A stretch of 64,000 nt of DNA from Arthrobacter sp. GMC3 (GCF_002929305.1 NZ_PJIO01000005.1:186001-250000); one strand, 5' to 3'; positions 8,015-17,898 are shown, counted from the first letter of the stretch. A program made the numbers and translations. Notes: generated from the sequence alone by a model not told the origin.

Positions 8015-8988
8015 GAGAGACCTCCGGCGACGGCGGATCCTGCAACATCCTCGCCTCGGTCACGGATTGGCCCGCCGTACCAACGCTCGATCAGTTCCCG
8101 GGCAATGGAAAGCCGTTGGGAGATGATGGCCTCGCCACTGAGCACAGCCGCCTGCAATTCTGCACGGCCAAACCAACGAGCTTCGCGAACCTCCGTATTG
8201 TCCGGCACCGCGTCCACATCGTCCGTGTGGGCGATAAATCCCAGCATCAAGGAGCGCGGGAAGGGCCAGGCCTGCGAGCCGATGTAGTGGGTGCTGTGCA
8301 GGTGCACGCCTACTTCCTCGAAGATTTCTCGTCGGGCAGCCTGTTCGGCGCTTTCTCCGGCTTCAACAAATCCGGCCACGGTGGAGTACCTGTGGGGTTC
8401 CCAGGCAAAGTTGTTGGCCAGCAGGATCCGCTCATCTGCGCCCACAATGGCCACGATGACCGCTGGGTCCGTTCGCGGGAAATGCTCGGAGGCATCCAGC
8501 GTGCATCGGCGCATCCAACCGGCCCACAACAGTTCGGTGGCCGAGCCGCAGCGGGGGCAGAACCGGTGGCTTTGGTGCCAATTGGCCACGGCCTGAGCCT
8601 GGATGAAAATGGCCGCGTCCGGCCCGGACAGCAGCGCCGCAGCCTCTCTGTACCCGGCCCAGGAGGTGCCCTCGGATGCCCATGCCGAGGGGTCGGCGTC
8701 GTCCGCAAGGACCTTCAGAACGATGTCCGTGCCGGCGGGCAGGTGTTGATGGTGTCCGGGCAGTGTCTTGCCCAAGTAGATAGTCAGTACGTCGGCAGAC
8801 AATTTCGCCGCCGCCGCTGCCGACTCAAAGAAGAGAATCTCCTGGCCGCGAATCAGCGTCTTTCCACGCTGGAAGATCATGACGCGGTGCGACGGCCGGG
8901 CCTGCACAGCATCCAAATAGCCGCTTGCGCTGCGTTGTTCACAGTCGCGATCGAGCACGGCTTCGGGAGAGGGCAGGGCTTGGATCAT
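8011..8988 (-). CDS. nudC: NADH pyrophosphatase (Nudix), NudC-like
   Basis: The 325-residue product carries the Nudix box (206-228, starting GFVEAGE and ending REIFEEVGV) and the NudC signature WPFPRS downstream (AWPFPRSLMLGF). It should hydrolyse NAD(H) to AMP and NMN(H), and possibly remove NAD caps from RNA, as family members do. The zinc-ribbon region has Cys144, Cys147 and Cys162, but the expected fourth cysteine three residues later is absent. The start chosen is ATG 8988, preceded by AGAGGA, although that spacing is short. Open frame continues upstream to 9153 but has no NudC similarity. It is co-transcribed with uvrD2 through an ATGA overlap and diverges from the phosphotransferase gene. 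Confidence 0.9.
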   Translation of the reverse strand: MIQALPSPEAVLDRDCEQRSASGYLDAVQARPSHRVMIFQRGKTLIRGQEILFFESAAAAAKLSADVLTIYLGKTLPGHHQHLPAGTDIVLKVLADDADPSAWASEGTSWAGYREAAALLSGPDAAIFIQAQAVANWHQSHRFCPRCGSATELLWAGWMRRCTLDASEHFPRTDPAVIVAIVGADERILLANNFAWEPHRYSTVAGFVEAGESAEQAARREIFEEVGVHLHSTHYIGSQAWPFPRSLMLGFIAHTDDVDAVPDNTEVREARWFGRAELQAAVLSGEAIISQRLSIARELIERWYGGPIRDRGEDVAGSAVAGGLS

Positions 8989-9143
8989 TCCTCTACCGTA
9001 CGCAGTCCGCAACACTTTTGCATTCCTTGGGAGGGGCCGTGCACACATGTGTGACTTGAACAACCCGAAGGACTTCTCGCGACTCGCCGCTGCATGGGCG
9101 CAACGTTGCCGGTTTCGCGCTCTACGGTGGAGGGGTGAGACGA

Positions 9144-10502
9144 ATGACTGCAATCGAATTGGCCGCTATTGCCAGCGCGGCCGTGCCCGGACTCAATGTC
9201 ACCGCTTTTGGGCCCGAGCCTGACGACGCAGCTGATTTTAACGCCGCCTTGCTGGTTGATTCGGAGAACCGGCGGTGGCGGGTGCGCGCCCCGAAGCATG
9301 CCGAGGCAAGTACACGCTTGGAGACCGAGCGCGAGGTTTTGCGCGCCTTCTCACCCGCTATCAGGGCAGAATTACCGTTCCTTCTCCCCACAGTGGCCGG
9401 CACGGTTCGCCAGGGTGAACTGATTACTTTTGTGTATTCGCACATCGTTGGCAGGGCCGAATCCGTAGAGGAATTGGCGTCCGGAGGACCGGCATTGGCG
9501 CTGGAAATTGGTGCCGCCATCGCAGCGATTCACGACCTGCCCCAGGAGTTGGTGACCAACGCCGACCTTCCCAGCTACACCGCCAACGAATTCCGCCAGC
9601 GCAAGCTCAACGAGTTGGACCAGGCCGCCACGACGGGCAAGATTCCACCGTCGTTGCTACTGCGTTGGGAACATGCCATGGAGGACGTGGCGCTCTGGCG
9701 CTTTAATGCCTCGGTGGTCCACGGCGACCTCCATGAGGACAACATCCTGCTCGATGGCACCACCGTGACCGCCGTCATGGGATGGACGGACTTGCGCATT
9801 GGCGACCCCGCGGATGACTTTGCCTGGCTCGTGGCCATCAATGACCCGGCCTTCGTCGACACGGTCATGCAAGCCTATGCCGCGGCCCGCAACGAGGCAC
9901 CAGACCCGCATTTGCTGCGCCGCGCCGCGCTGAGCGCCGAATTTGCGCTGGCCCAGTGGCTAGTCAAGGGCTTCGCCGCCGACTCCGCCCGCATGGTGGC
10001 CGACGCCGAGACCATGCTCCTGACTCTGAAGGCCGACATCGACGCGCACGGTGGCCAGCCCATCAGCACCGAACCCGCACCGGCCTCCGGGCCACTTCCG
10101 GTTGTCACCGGCGTTGTCCCCGTGGTGAATGCGCACGTCGCCGTGCCCAAGGTAACCACGGCTCCGATCCCGGTCGCAGAGCCAGAGCCAACGCAGACGG
10201 CGGCGGCGAAGCCGGCAGAAGAGCCCGCGGCAAAGCCGGCGGCTGACGCCGGCGAGACAGTTGCGGACAGCACCGAAGACTCCACGGCCGAGCCGGTACA
10301 AGATCCTGACGCGAACGACGCCGTCGCCCCGGACGCTGGAACTCCGGACGCCGGTACTGTGCCCACCGATGCTTCGGACAGTGCCGCCGAATCTGCCGCA
10401 GAGGCAAAATCCGAAGTCGGCGAAGCAACCAGCGAGCCCGTGGCTGGATCCGGTGAGGACGTTGACACCACGGCCATGAAGGTCATCCCGCTCAAGAAAT
10501 AG
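9144..10502 (+). CDS. Aminoglycoside phosphotransferase-fold (APH) family protein with long acidic tail
   Basis: The 452-residue product has an APH/choline-kinase-like fold in residues 1 to about 300. The catalytic loop VVHGDLHEDNILLDG (Brenner motif) and a metal-binding-like segment (GDPADDFAWL) are visible. Residues from about 310 to the end are Ala/Pro/Glu/Asp rich, low complexity and probably disordered. The substrate is unknown; in this neighbourhood an antibiotic is not the default guess, and macrolide-phosphotransferase-like labels would be overreach. ATG 9144 is preferred over GTG 9135 because GGAGG sits at proper distance only from the ATG. It diverges from nudC. Confidence 0.8.
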   Translation: MTAIELAAIASAAVPGLNVTAFGPEPDDAADFNAALLVDSENRRWRVRAPKHAEASTRLETEREVLRAFSPAIRAELPFLLPTVAGTVRQGELITFVYSHIVGRAESVEELASGGPALALEIGAAIAAIHDLPQELVTNADLPSYTANEFRQRKLNELDQAATTGKIPPSLLLRWEHAMEDVALWRFNASVVHGDLHEDNILLDGTTVTAVMGWTDLRIGDPADDFAWLVAINDPAFVDTVMQAYAAARNEAPDPHLLRRAALSAEFALAQWLVKGFAADSARMVADAETMLLTLKADIDAHGGQPISTEPAPASGPLPVVTGVVPVVNAHVAVPKVTTAPIPVAEPEPTQTAAAKPAEEPAAKPAADAGETVADSTEDSTAEPVQDPDANDAVAPDAGTPDAGTVPTDASDSAAESAAEAKSEVGEATSEPVAGSGEDVDTTAMKVIPLKK

Positions 10503-10604
10503 CTGCGCAACGCCAGTACCCGGCCGGGCCGCAATTTCGGTGGTGCCCGGGTCGCGAACGCCGGGGCTGCCGCCGTTCCCGCCCCTGAGCGCACGGTTCC
10601 GCCG

Positions 10605-13600
10605 CTACTGGGTGTATGCCTTGGTCACGATCGCCTCCAGCTCTTCCTGGCCGGCCAGGTCCACGGGCCTGATCAATTTGTCTTGCCCCACGTAGTAAAA
10701 CGCCGCCCTGACCTGCTCCAGGGGGACCCCTTTCAGGCGTGACCAGGCTAGGCGGTAGACGGCCAGCTGCACGCCGCGAACCGCCAGCTGCGTCTTGGAG
10801 GGCACTTTGCCCGTCTTCCAATCGATCAGGTCCCAACCGCCGTCGGGATCGCGGAAAATAGCGTCGATGCGGCCTCGGACCACCACCTCTGCCACTCGTG
10901 TTTCAATGGGCACCTCCAGTTCCGCCGGTGTCCTGTTGGCCCACGCGGAGTTCTTGAACGTTTCTTGCATGTCGGCCAGCCCGTAGGCCTCATCAACATA
11001 GGCGTCGGCGCCGGGGGCTTCGTCAAAGTCCAATTGGCCGGTGCTGCCAAAGAATTCCTCAATCCAGGCGTGGAAGGCTGTTCCCTTGCGGGCCGCCATA
11101 CCCGGTTTGGTGGGGACGGGCCGGCGCATGGCCCGGGTGACTTTTTCCGGGTCCTCACCCAAGGCAACCAGCCGGGAGGCGGAAATGTGTGGCGGCAATT
11201 CCACCCGGAGCTGATCCGATTCCACCTGTTCCTGAGCCAATAGCACCGAGGTTTCCTTGCCCCAGCGCGGGTTTTCCACCAGGAACCCCGAAGTGCCGGC
11301 CTCCTCGGCTGGGGCCCCGGCCAGGGCGTCCAGGGCTGCGAGTACGGCAACCCCAGATGCATCTGCCGCGGCGCGGCGGCCCACCCGGGTTGCGACACCG
11401 GCACGGCCCTGGATGACTGGACCATTCAGGGGGTCGTAGGGCCACAGGGCCGTTTCTTCCCCGGCGCTGACGGGATTCTCCGCACCGTCCTCGGGGTCTT
11501 CGAGCCATGGCCCCATCCTGGCACTGTGCCGGGCTCCTTCTGCCAGCGGCAACAATTCACGCAAGAAAAGTGAGGGTTCCAGCGGTGTTTTCCCGCTTCC
11601 CCACACCGTGGTGGAGCACATCAGAAAGTCCCTGGCCCGGGTGAATGCCACGTAAGCAAGCCGGCGTTCCTCTTCCTCGCCGTGCAGTTTCACGTCGTCG
11701 GCGAACAATTTTTCATGTTCCACCAGCGTTTTCAGATCCGCCACGTCTGTGTCCCAGACGGGAAGATCGGCCCGGTCCCCGCGCAAGGGCCACGGCAGCG
11801 ATTTAGCACCGGTGGTCCACCTGTCCGCGCGGGTGCTGGGGAACGCGCCGGTGTTCATGCCGGGAACGAAGACCACGTCCCATTCCAGGCCCTTGGAGGC
11901 ATGAACCGTCAGCAGTTGGACGGCGTCGGGGTTGGTCTCCACGGCCGTCATCTCAAGCCCTCCCTCCTCGGATTCCGCCGTTTCCAGCCAAGCCAGGAAC
12001 GCTGTCAGGTCCACACGTTCGGCCGCCTGCATAAACGTGGCAGCGGCGTCGGAAAACGCGTCAAGGTTTCGTCTGGCATGGTGGATGCTGGAGCCGGGCT
12101 TGGCCGCTAGTTCAATGTCCAGCAGCATGGTCCGCTCCACCACGCCCAGCAGGTTTGTCAGATCATCGCCCACAAAGGTGCGCAGCACCCGCAACTCGTC
12201 GCGAAGTGCCAGCAACCGCGTCCTGGCTGTGTCGGTCAGGGGCCGGGCCGCCTCGGGCCAGTAGTCGGGGCTCAGGTAGTCGAGGGCCTCAATCAAGGAT
12301 GCGGCGTCGACGACGTCGGAGGTCACCACACGTTCCGGGACCTCCTCCCTCCCGTCCCCGCCTAATTCCCCGTCCGCCACGGCGGAGGGGTCAAACGGGA
12401 GCTGGTTCTTCGCCGCATAGGCCCTGCGCCTGGCCAGATACCGCGACCAATCCGCGAAGGCCATCAGGTCGGCCGGACCGATCCGCCACCTGGCCCCGGT
12501 GAGCAGGCGCATGAGCGAATCTGAGCGTCCGGGGTCGGCGATGACCCGCAAGGTGGCCACCAGGTCCACGATCTCGGGAGTGGACAGCAGCCCGCCAAGG
12601 CCCACAATTTCGTAAGGAATTCCGTGGGCCTCGAACACCGATTGAAATCCGGAGAACTGTGCCCGACGGCGGCACAGCACTGCCACCGTCATGGCCCCTT
12701 GGGCTCCCCGATGGGAGGTGAAATCGCCTTTTCGAAAGAGGATTTCCGCGGCAATGGCCTCCGCCTGGTCGAGCTCGGTGGCGAAGCGGGCCAGCACCAC
12801 TTCGCCGTCCGGAGCGGCAGGCTTTTCCCGCAACGGTGAAACCACCACCTGCGGCCCGGCCGCCTCGCGTTCGGCTGCTGTCAGCCCCGCCGCCAATTTG
12901 GCGTTTGCCTTGCGGGTCTGCGCCGCCGTCAGCTCGGCGGACATGACGTTGGCGGCGTGCAGGATGTGCGCGGAGTTCCGCCAGGCAATGGTGAGTTCGG
13001 CGGTTGGCGCATAACCGCCGTCGTTCCTGCGGAAAATCTCCGGGAACCGGAACAGCTGGCCTGCCGAGGCTCCGCGGAAACCGTAGATGGACTGGTGCGG
13101 ATCACCCACAGCCGTGACGGGGTGCCCGCCACCGTAGAGCTCGGCAAAAAGCTCCAATTGGGCGTGTGAGGTGTCCTGAAATTCGTCCAGCAGCACCACT
13201 TTGAAACGTTGGCGCTCCATCTCCCCGGCGTGCGGAACCTCCCGCGCGATCCTGGCCGCGAGTGCCACCAGGTCACCATAGTCAAGGGCGTTGCGGCGCC
13301 GCTTCGCTTCCGCATATTGCTGGACAAGGTCCACCACGGTGCCGCGGGTGCGCAGTACGTCAAGAAGTTTGGTGGCTGCCACGGACCGCGGCTTGGCGGT
13401 CTCGGCAATGTAGGGCAGCGCATCGAATTCGGCCAGGTAGCTCTCAAGCTCCGCTCGGACGTCGGTGGGGTCCTGCAGGTGCTCGGCACACTCGCCGGCC
13501 AGGTCCATGACCGATTGGATCAGCGTTGACTTGGCGGCGGTGAAATGCTGGTGCTCTCCGTCGTGCGCCTCAACGACGTCGCTGGCCAGCTGCCAGGCCT

Positions 13601-14141
13601 CGGCCGCTCCCAGCACCACGGCGTCGCGTTCAATGCCCAAGCGCAGGCCATAGTCGGTGACGATCCCGCTGGCGTAGGAGTGGTAGGTGGACACTTTTGG
13701 TTCCAGGGCGTCCTTGGCCGCGGCCGCCGGGGCAAGGGTGACCTCCCCGGAACGGGCCAGGGTGCCCAGCTTGGCCAGCTGTCCGCGGATGCGCGCTGCC
13801 AGCTCACCGGCAGCCTTGCGGGTGAAGGTCACCCCCAGGATTTCCTCGGGCAGCACCAGCCCGTTGGCCACCAGCCACACCACACGGTCCGCCATGGTGG
13901 TGGTCTTGCCGGAGCCGGCACCGGCAATAACCAACAACGGCTCCAGTGGGGAGCAGATGATGGCTGCCTGCTCCTGAGTGGGCGGGCGCTGGTCCAGAAG
14001 GCTGGCAAGTTCGAACGGGCTAAGCAACGGCGGGACCGAAGCTGCGCTCTGATCCGGGACAGTCGTGACTCTGGCGCCGGCACCGTGGTCACGTTCGTCG
14101 CGACGGACTTCAGAAAGGGACCTGCTGATGTCATCGCTCAT
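10605..14141 (-). CDS. adnB: AdnB, helicase-nuclease subunit of AdnAB
   Basis: The 1178-residue product is a UvrD-like motor (Walker A AGAGSGKTTT near residue 73, LLDEFQDT, SIYGFRGAS, LTVHASKGLEWDVVF) joined to a C-terminal RecB-type nuclease. The nuclease motifs are GTAFHAWIEEFF, GRIDAIF, WDLIDWKTGK and QLAVYRLAW. AdnAB resects double-strand breaks in actinobacteria in place of RecBCD/AddAB. ATG 14141 overlaps the adnA stop (ATGA), fixing both the start and the operon. The frame extends to 14195, but that extension lies inside adnA. Mycobacterial AdnB is about 1100 residues, so the length fits. Confidence 0.93.
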   Translation of the reverse strand: MSDDISRSLSEVRRDERDHGAGARVTTVPDQSAASVPPLLSPFELASLLDQRPPTQEQAAIICSPLEPLLVIAGAGSGKTTTMADRVVWLVANGLVLPEEILGVTFTRKAAGELAARIRGQLAKLGTLARSGEVTLAPAAAAKDALEPKVSTYHSYASGIVTDYGLRLGIERDAVVLGAAEAWQLASDVVEAHDGEHQHFTAAKSTLIQSVMDLAGECAEHLQDPTDVRAELESYLAEFDALPYIAETAKPRSVAATKLLDVLRTRGTVVDLVQQYAEAKRRRNALDYGDLVALAARIAREVPHAGEMERQRFKVVLLDEFQDTSHAQLELFAELYGGGHPVTAVGDPHQSIYGFRGASAGQLFRFPEIFRRNDGGYAPTAELTIAWRNSAHILHAANVMSAELTAAQTRKANAKLAAGLTAAEREAAGPQVVVSPLREKPAAPDGEVVLARFATELDQAEAIAAEILFRKGDFTSHRGAQGAMTVAVLCRRRAQFSGFQSVFEAHGIPYEIVGLGGLLSTPEIVDLVATLRVIADPGRSDSLMRLLTGARWRIGPADLMAFADWSRYLARRRAYAAKNQLPFDPSAVADGELGGDGREEVPERVVTSDVVDAASLIEALDYLSPDYWPEAARPLTDTARTRLLALRDELRVLRTFVGDDLTNLLGVVERTMLLDIELAAKPGSSIHHARRNLDAFSDAAATFMQAAERVDLTAFLAWLETAESEEGGLEMTAVETNPDAVQLLTVHASKGLEWDVVFVPGMNTGAFPSTRADRWTTGAKSLPWPLRGDRADLPVWDTDVADLKTLVEHEKLFADDVKLHGEEEERRLAYVAFTRARDFLMCSTTVWGSGKTPLEPSLFLRELLPLAEGARHSARMGPWLEDPEDGAENPVSAGEETALWPYDPLNGPVIQGRAGVATRVGRRAAADASGVAVLAALDALAGAPAEEAGTSGFLVENPRWGKETSVLLAQEQVESDQLRVELPPHISASRLVALGEDPEKVTRAMRRPVPTKPGMAARKGTAFHAWIEEFFGSTGQLDFDEAPGADAYVDEAYGLADMQETFKNSAWANRTPAELEVPIETRVAEVVVRGRIDAIFRDPDGGWDLIDWKTGKVPSKTQLAVRGVQLAVYRLAWSRLKGVPLEQVRAAFYYVGQDKLIRPVDLAGQEELEAIVTKAYTQ

Positions 14142-17100
14142 TCGGTGATCTGTTTCCCTTCGCGGCATAGCGGGCAGATGGTAGGCAGCGGGCATCCGCT
14201 GCGTTCGGTCCAGTCCGCACCGTGGCGGGCCGGGAACATGGCCTGGGCCATGAGGTGTGCGGCCGTCAGTACTTCCGGGGTGGCCCAGTCCTCCTCGCCT
14301 GGGTGCAGAGCAGCCTGGTCCTGGGTGGCTACGGACTTGGTGCCGTCGCCTAGCGGTAGCAGGGCCGCGCCACCGGGACCGGCCTGCGGGAATCCTGCTG
14401 CCGCCGCCTTTTCGGCGAATGCCCCGGCCAGCACGGCGGCCTGGTAGGCGCCGAGTTGGAGGTGTCTGGCCAGCTGGGCCTTGGTGGGCTTGTTGCGCCC
14501 GGTTTTGATGTCAATGATGATCAGGTTTCCGTTGGCATCGACCTCCAGTCTGTCCACCTGGCCGCGCATGCGCGCTATCCGTGGATCAGAACCCTCGGCA
14601 GGTTCGGTGACCGTCTCAGAGCTCTCCTCCAGTGGCAGGTCCACCTCGAAGTCCACTTCCACGCCGATGAGCGTCCTGCCCTGTGCCCGGGCGTCCACCA
14701 CGTACTGGGCCAGTTTGCGCAGCATTTCCTGGGCCCGTTCGTAGTCCTTTTCCCCTTCCCAGGATTCGCCCATGCCCAGCGAGGGCCAGCGCTTTTGTAG
14801 TTCTGCCAGGTACTCGTGCCCGGCACCGTTGGGGATGTCCTGGGCGATGGCGTGGATAAGTGTGCCCAGGCTGCGTGCAAAGTCGGTGGTGGCTTCACCC
14901 CCTGCCGCCTTCACAAACCAGTTCAGCGGCGACTTCAGCACCGCCTCAACCTTGGAGGGCGAGACCGTGACCACGTGACCGGCCGGCACAATCGGGGCAT
15001 CGGTACTCAGGGGCGCCAGCCCCCACCACTGCTCCGGTGCGGCACCGGGAACGGCAGCAGAAGCAAGCACGGCCAGCATGCGGGCGGCCTCGGGCTCGGC
15101 GTGCGTTTCCGATTCCTGGCGCAACTCGGCCACCAGGGAGCGTAGCGTCATGGGGCGCGGCACCTGTTCCACGGCCCGTACCGGGTATTGGGACTCGCCG
15201 CCGGAATCCGTCACCGGAATGTAGGGCGCGGCCAGGTCAATGAATTGCGAGGGTTGCAGGTCATGCCCCGACGCCGCCGTCAGGATCAGCTGGCGGCTGG
15301 CCCTGGACATGGCGGCCGCGAAGCTGCGCAGCTCGTCATAGCGGATGTCCCGCAGCCGGGTGGCAGGGTCGATCTGCCGGGCGGCCACTGGACCCCTCTC
15401 GAGCACGTCCACCAGGAACTGGCTGCCCAGGAGCTCGCCACGCAACCGGGTGTTGGGCCACACCCCCTCCTGCAGTCCCGCCACGATGACCACCGGCCAT
15501 TCCCGCCCGGCAGCACTGGCGGGGGTAAGGATCTCCACGGCGTCGGCCCGCTGGGCACGGGCGGCCAGGGTATCCATGGGCAGTTCCTGGCTGAGCAGGT
15601 AGTCAAGGAACTGTTGGGGGCTGGAGCCGGGCAGCTGGTCAACGTACCGTTCAGCCGTCTGGAACAGTGCCATGACGGCGTCCAAATCCCTGTCAGCCCT
15701 GATTCCGGTAGGGCCCCCGCGCAGGGCCTGTGACTCCCAGGTCCCCGAGCAATCCGAGGCCTCCCACAAGGCCCACAACACGGTTTCGGCATTGGCGCCG
15801 GGCTCGGCCACGGCCTGTTTCCCGGCGGCCAGCATGGCGGCGATCCGCAGCGCATTCTGTGCCTCCCAGCCGAGTGGGGCCAATTTGCCAGAATCGCCCA
15901 GCGCCTCCACCAACAGTTCATCGCTGGCACGGCCGCCACCGCTGTTCAGTTCCTGTTGCCGCAGGGCCTGCCTGAGGCGGCGCAGGTGAAGGGCGGTGGA
16001 TCGTCCCAGCCGTGAGGTCAACAGGGACACGACAAGTTCCGCATCCAGCACCCCGGGGTCCAGGGCCACCTTGAAGGCCTCCAACAGGGGCCGCACGGCG
16101 GGTTCGTCGCGGACCGGGTTCTCGGCCACGGGCACCTTGACGGGGATACCCTGCCCGCTCAGGTACCGTTGCAGCTCCGCCAGAGCCGAACCAGTCCGCA
16201 CGATCACCGCGATTTCGTTCAGGCTGTGCCCGGCCAGATGCTGCAAGTGCAGGATGCGTTCGGCCACCAGGCGCAGCTCGTGGACCTCGGAGGCCACCAC
16301 ATGCGCACTGACGTACGACGCCGGGCCCCCCACATCCCCGTCCAGCCCCGAGTCAGTCTCGGGGCTGGCAACGGGGACCCTCTCTCCCCGAGCAGGCCAT
16401 TGGAGCACGCGCGCCTTGTGCCCGCCACGGGTCTGGGCGATCCGCTCCGCCACAGCCGACCACGCCTTGGCCACTTCCGGGGTCATCCTGTGCGAAGTGG
16501 AAAGGGAAAACTCACGCACGCCCACATGCTCTGTGGACAGGGCGTCCCGCAGGGTGCCCACCAGATCCGGCCGGGCGCCTCGGAATCCTTGCACCACGGT
16601 GTCCGGGGACGCCGCAAGCAAGATGTCTTTGCCCCGTCCCACCAACACCAGCAGGTCGTGCACCGAGCGGTTGGCTTCCTGTATGTCATCGACAAGGATC
16701 AAGGACAGCCGTGAGCGTTCGGCATCCAGGAACTCCTGATCGTTGCGCAACAAGGTGGCAGCCGCCGTGATGATGCCCGCGGGGTCGAAGGAACCGGATT
16801 TTCCCCAATCCACCACGTCCCGGTATTCCTGGTACAGCGAGGCCGCCGCAACCCAATCAGGCCGGTTGTTCTCCCGGCCCAGGGTGGCCAGCTCCTCCGG
16901 GGCGAGGTCGTATTCGATGACCCGGTCAAAGAGTTGGCGCAGCTCTTGCCTGAAGCCGCGGGTTTCCAGGGCATCGCCGAGGTCGGCGGGCCACGGCGGG
17001 GGTGTGCCCAGGCCGAGCTTGTGCCCGGCCAGCAGGTCCTTGATGATCAGGTCCTGTTCGGGGCCGCTCATGAGCCGCGGCGGGCCGTCAATATAGGGCA

Positions 17101-17476
17101 TTCGACCCTCCACCTTGGCCCGGCGCAGCAGGTCGAAGGCGTAGGAGGACCACGTTCTGGCCGGGGAGGTGCTCAGGCTTCGGGTGAGGCGGGCACTGAA
17201 GCCATCACGCAATCTGGCGGCGGCCAGGCGTGAGGGTGCCAGCAGCAGGGCACCGGCGGGATCGACGCCGTCGTGCTCCATCCGCTTGACCGCAGCCTCG
17301 ATCAACACCGTGGACTTCCCAGTTCCGGGTGCACCCCAAATGAGCACTGGCCCTGTTCCGGGGGCCAGACCCACCACGGCCTGCTGGTCGGAACTCAGCA
17401 CGGGCGCACCGGTGAGTGAGCCTACAGGTGCCACCAGGGTCAGGCGGGGCAAGGAAATCTGGGCGGGGTTACTCAT
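14138..17476 (-). CDS. adnA: AdnA, helicase-nuclease subunit of AdnAB
   Basis: The 1112-residue product has a UvrD-like N-terminal motor with Walker A GAPGTGKST (48-56). Motif II reads VDDIQE rather than the usual DExQ. The C-terminal nuclease segment has DRLEVDANGNLIIIDIKTG and QLGAYQAAV, so nuclease acidic residues are present. The protein ends in a small cysteine cluster (CPLPTICPLC), which may be a remnant of the Fe-S type seen in AddB-like nucleases or a metal site. ATG 17476 overlaps the stop of the upstream alkyltransferase-like gene by 4 bp, and adnB follows with the same overlap. The divergent motor sequence fits AdnA rather than AdnB. Confidence 0.92.
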   Translation of the reverse strand: MSNPAQISLPRLTLVAPVGSLTGAPVLSSDQQAVVGLAPGTGPVLIWGAPGTGKSTVLIEAAVKRMEHDGVDPAGALLLAPSRLAAARLRDGFSARLTRSLSTSPARTWSSYAFDLLRRAKVEGRMPYIDGPPRLMSGPEQDLIIKDLLAGHKLGLGTPPPWPADLGDALETRGFRQELRQLFDRVIEYDLAPEELATLGRENNRPDWVAAASLYQEYRDVVDWGKSGSFDPAGIITAAATLLRNDQEFLDAERSRLSLILVDDIQEANRSVHDLLVLVGRGKDILLAASPDTVVQGFRGARPDLVGTLRDALSTEHVGVREFSLSTSHRMTPEVAKAWSAVAERIAQTRGGHKARVLQWPARGERVPVASPETDSGLDGDVGGPASYVSAHVVASEVHELRLVAERILHLQHLAGHSLNEIAVIVRTGSALAELQRYLSGQGIPVKVPVAENPVRDEPAVRPLLEAFKVALDPGVLDAELVVSLLTSRLGRSTALHLRRLRQALRQQELNSGGGRASDELLVEALGDSGKLAPLGWEAQNALRIAAMLAAGKQAVAEPGANAETVLWALWEASDCSGTWESQALRGGPTGIRADRDLDAVMALFQTAERYVDQLPGSSPQQFLDYLLSQELPMDTLAARAQRADAVEILTPASAAGREWPVVIVAGLQEGVWPNTRLRGELLGSQFLVDVLERGPVAARQIDPATRLRDIRYDELRSFAAAMSRASRQLILTAASGHDLQPSQFIDLAAPYIPVTDSGGESQYPVRAVEQVPRPMTLRSLVAELRQESETHAEPEAARMLAVLASAAVPGAAPEQWWGLAPLSTDAPIVPAGHVVTVSPSKVEAVLKSPLNWFVKAAGGEATTDFARSLGTLIHAIAQDIPNGAGHEYLAELQKRWPSLGMGESWEGEKDYERAQEMLRKLAQYVVDARAQGRTLIGVEVDFEVDLPLEESSETVTEPAEGSDPRIARMRGQVDRLEVDANGNLIIIDIKTGRNKPTKAQLARHLQLGAYQAAVLAGAFAEKAAAAGFPQAGPGGAALLPLGDGTKSVATQDQAALHPGEEDWATPEVLTAAHLMAQAMFPARHGADWTERSGCPLPTICPLCREGKQITE

Positions 17477-17898
17477 GCCCCCAGTCCATCACGGGGCTCC
17501 GACATTTGAGGGTGAGTGCCCGACGTCGTCGCTTCCGTGGCATGCAACCGTGTAGCGATTAGGTCAATGCGCTCGAAGTCGGGCTCGGTGGGATTCCACC
17601 GGGCCGCCGACATGTCCACCCGCCAGGAGGGGTGTTCACCGCTTATCTCCCCGCGCAGCGCCGTGGCTTCCTCGCCGTAGTGCACTAGCGCGCGGGCGTC
17701 ATGACCCAGGGGTGGCTGCCCGCTGGCCCGGATCACCCTCCACCACGCAACCGCGGACCCGTGGTGGGACATGACCGCACCCACCTGGCGGGGTCCGCCG
17801 CGCTCCAACAACGCAGCAATATCACCATAGGAGAGGACAGCCCCGGCGGGGATCAGCTCCGCCACGTCAAGAACCGCTTCAACATACTCGCTACGCAT
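17473..17898 (-). CDS. Alkyltransferase-like (ATL) DNA repair protein, non-catalytic MGMT homologue
   Basis: The 141-residue product matches the DNA-binding domain of O6-alkylguanine-DNA alkyltransferases (IPAGAVLSYGDIAALL, then GGPRQVGAVM). The reactive motif PCHRV is replaced by AWWRV (51-55), so the alkyl-accepting cysteine is gone, as in ATL proteins. ATLs bind O6-alkylguanine and hand it to nucleotide excision repair. It is the first gene of a tightly coupled atl-adnA-adnB operon. A similar protein sits beside the AdnAB genes in mycobacteria (from memory), so the link is likely old. The C-terminal ~40 residues are variable. Confidence 0.88.
   Translation of the reverse strand: MRSEYVEAVLDVAELIPAGAVLSYGDIAALLERGGPRQVGAVMSHHGSAVAWWRVIRASGQPPLGHDARALVHYGEEATALRGEISGEHPSWRVDMSAARWNPTEPDFERIDLIATRLHATEATTSGTHPQMSEPRDGLGA

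Noticed and set aside
7172..8287. Plus-strand open frame opposite uvrD2
   Set aside because: It is a shadow of the UvrD2 coding frame with no recognisable domain and no RBS.
9144..10502. Antibiotic-resistance phosphotransferase call
   Set aside because: The APH fold is clear but the neighbourhood is housekeeping and no substrate-specific motif was recognised, so a resistance label is not supported.
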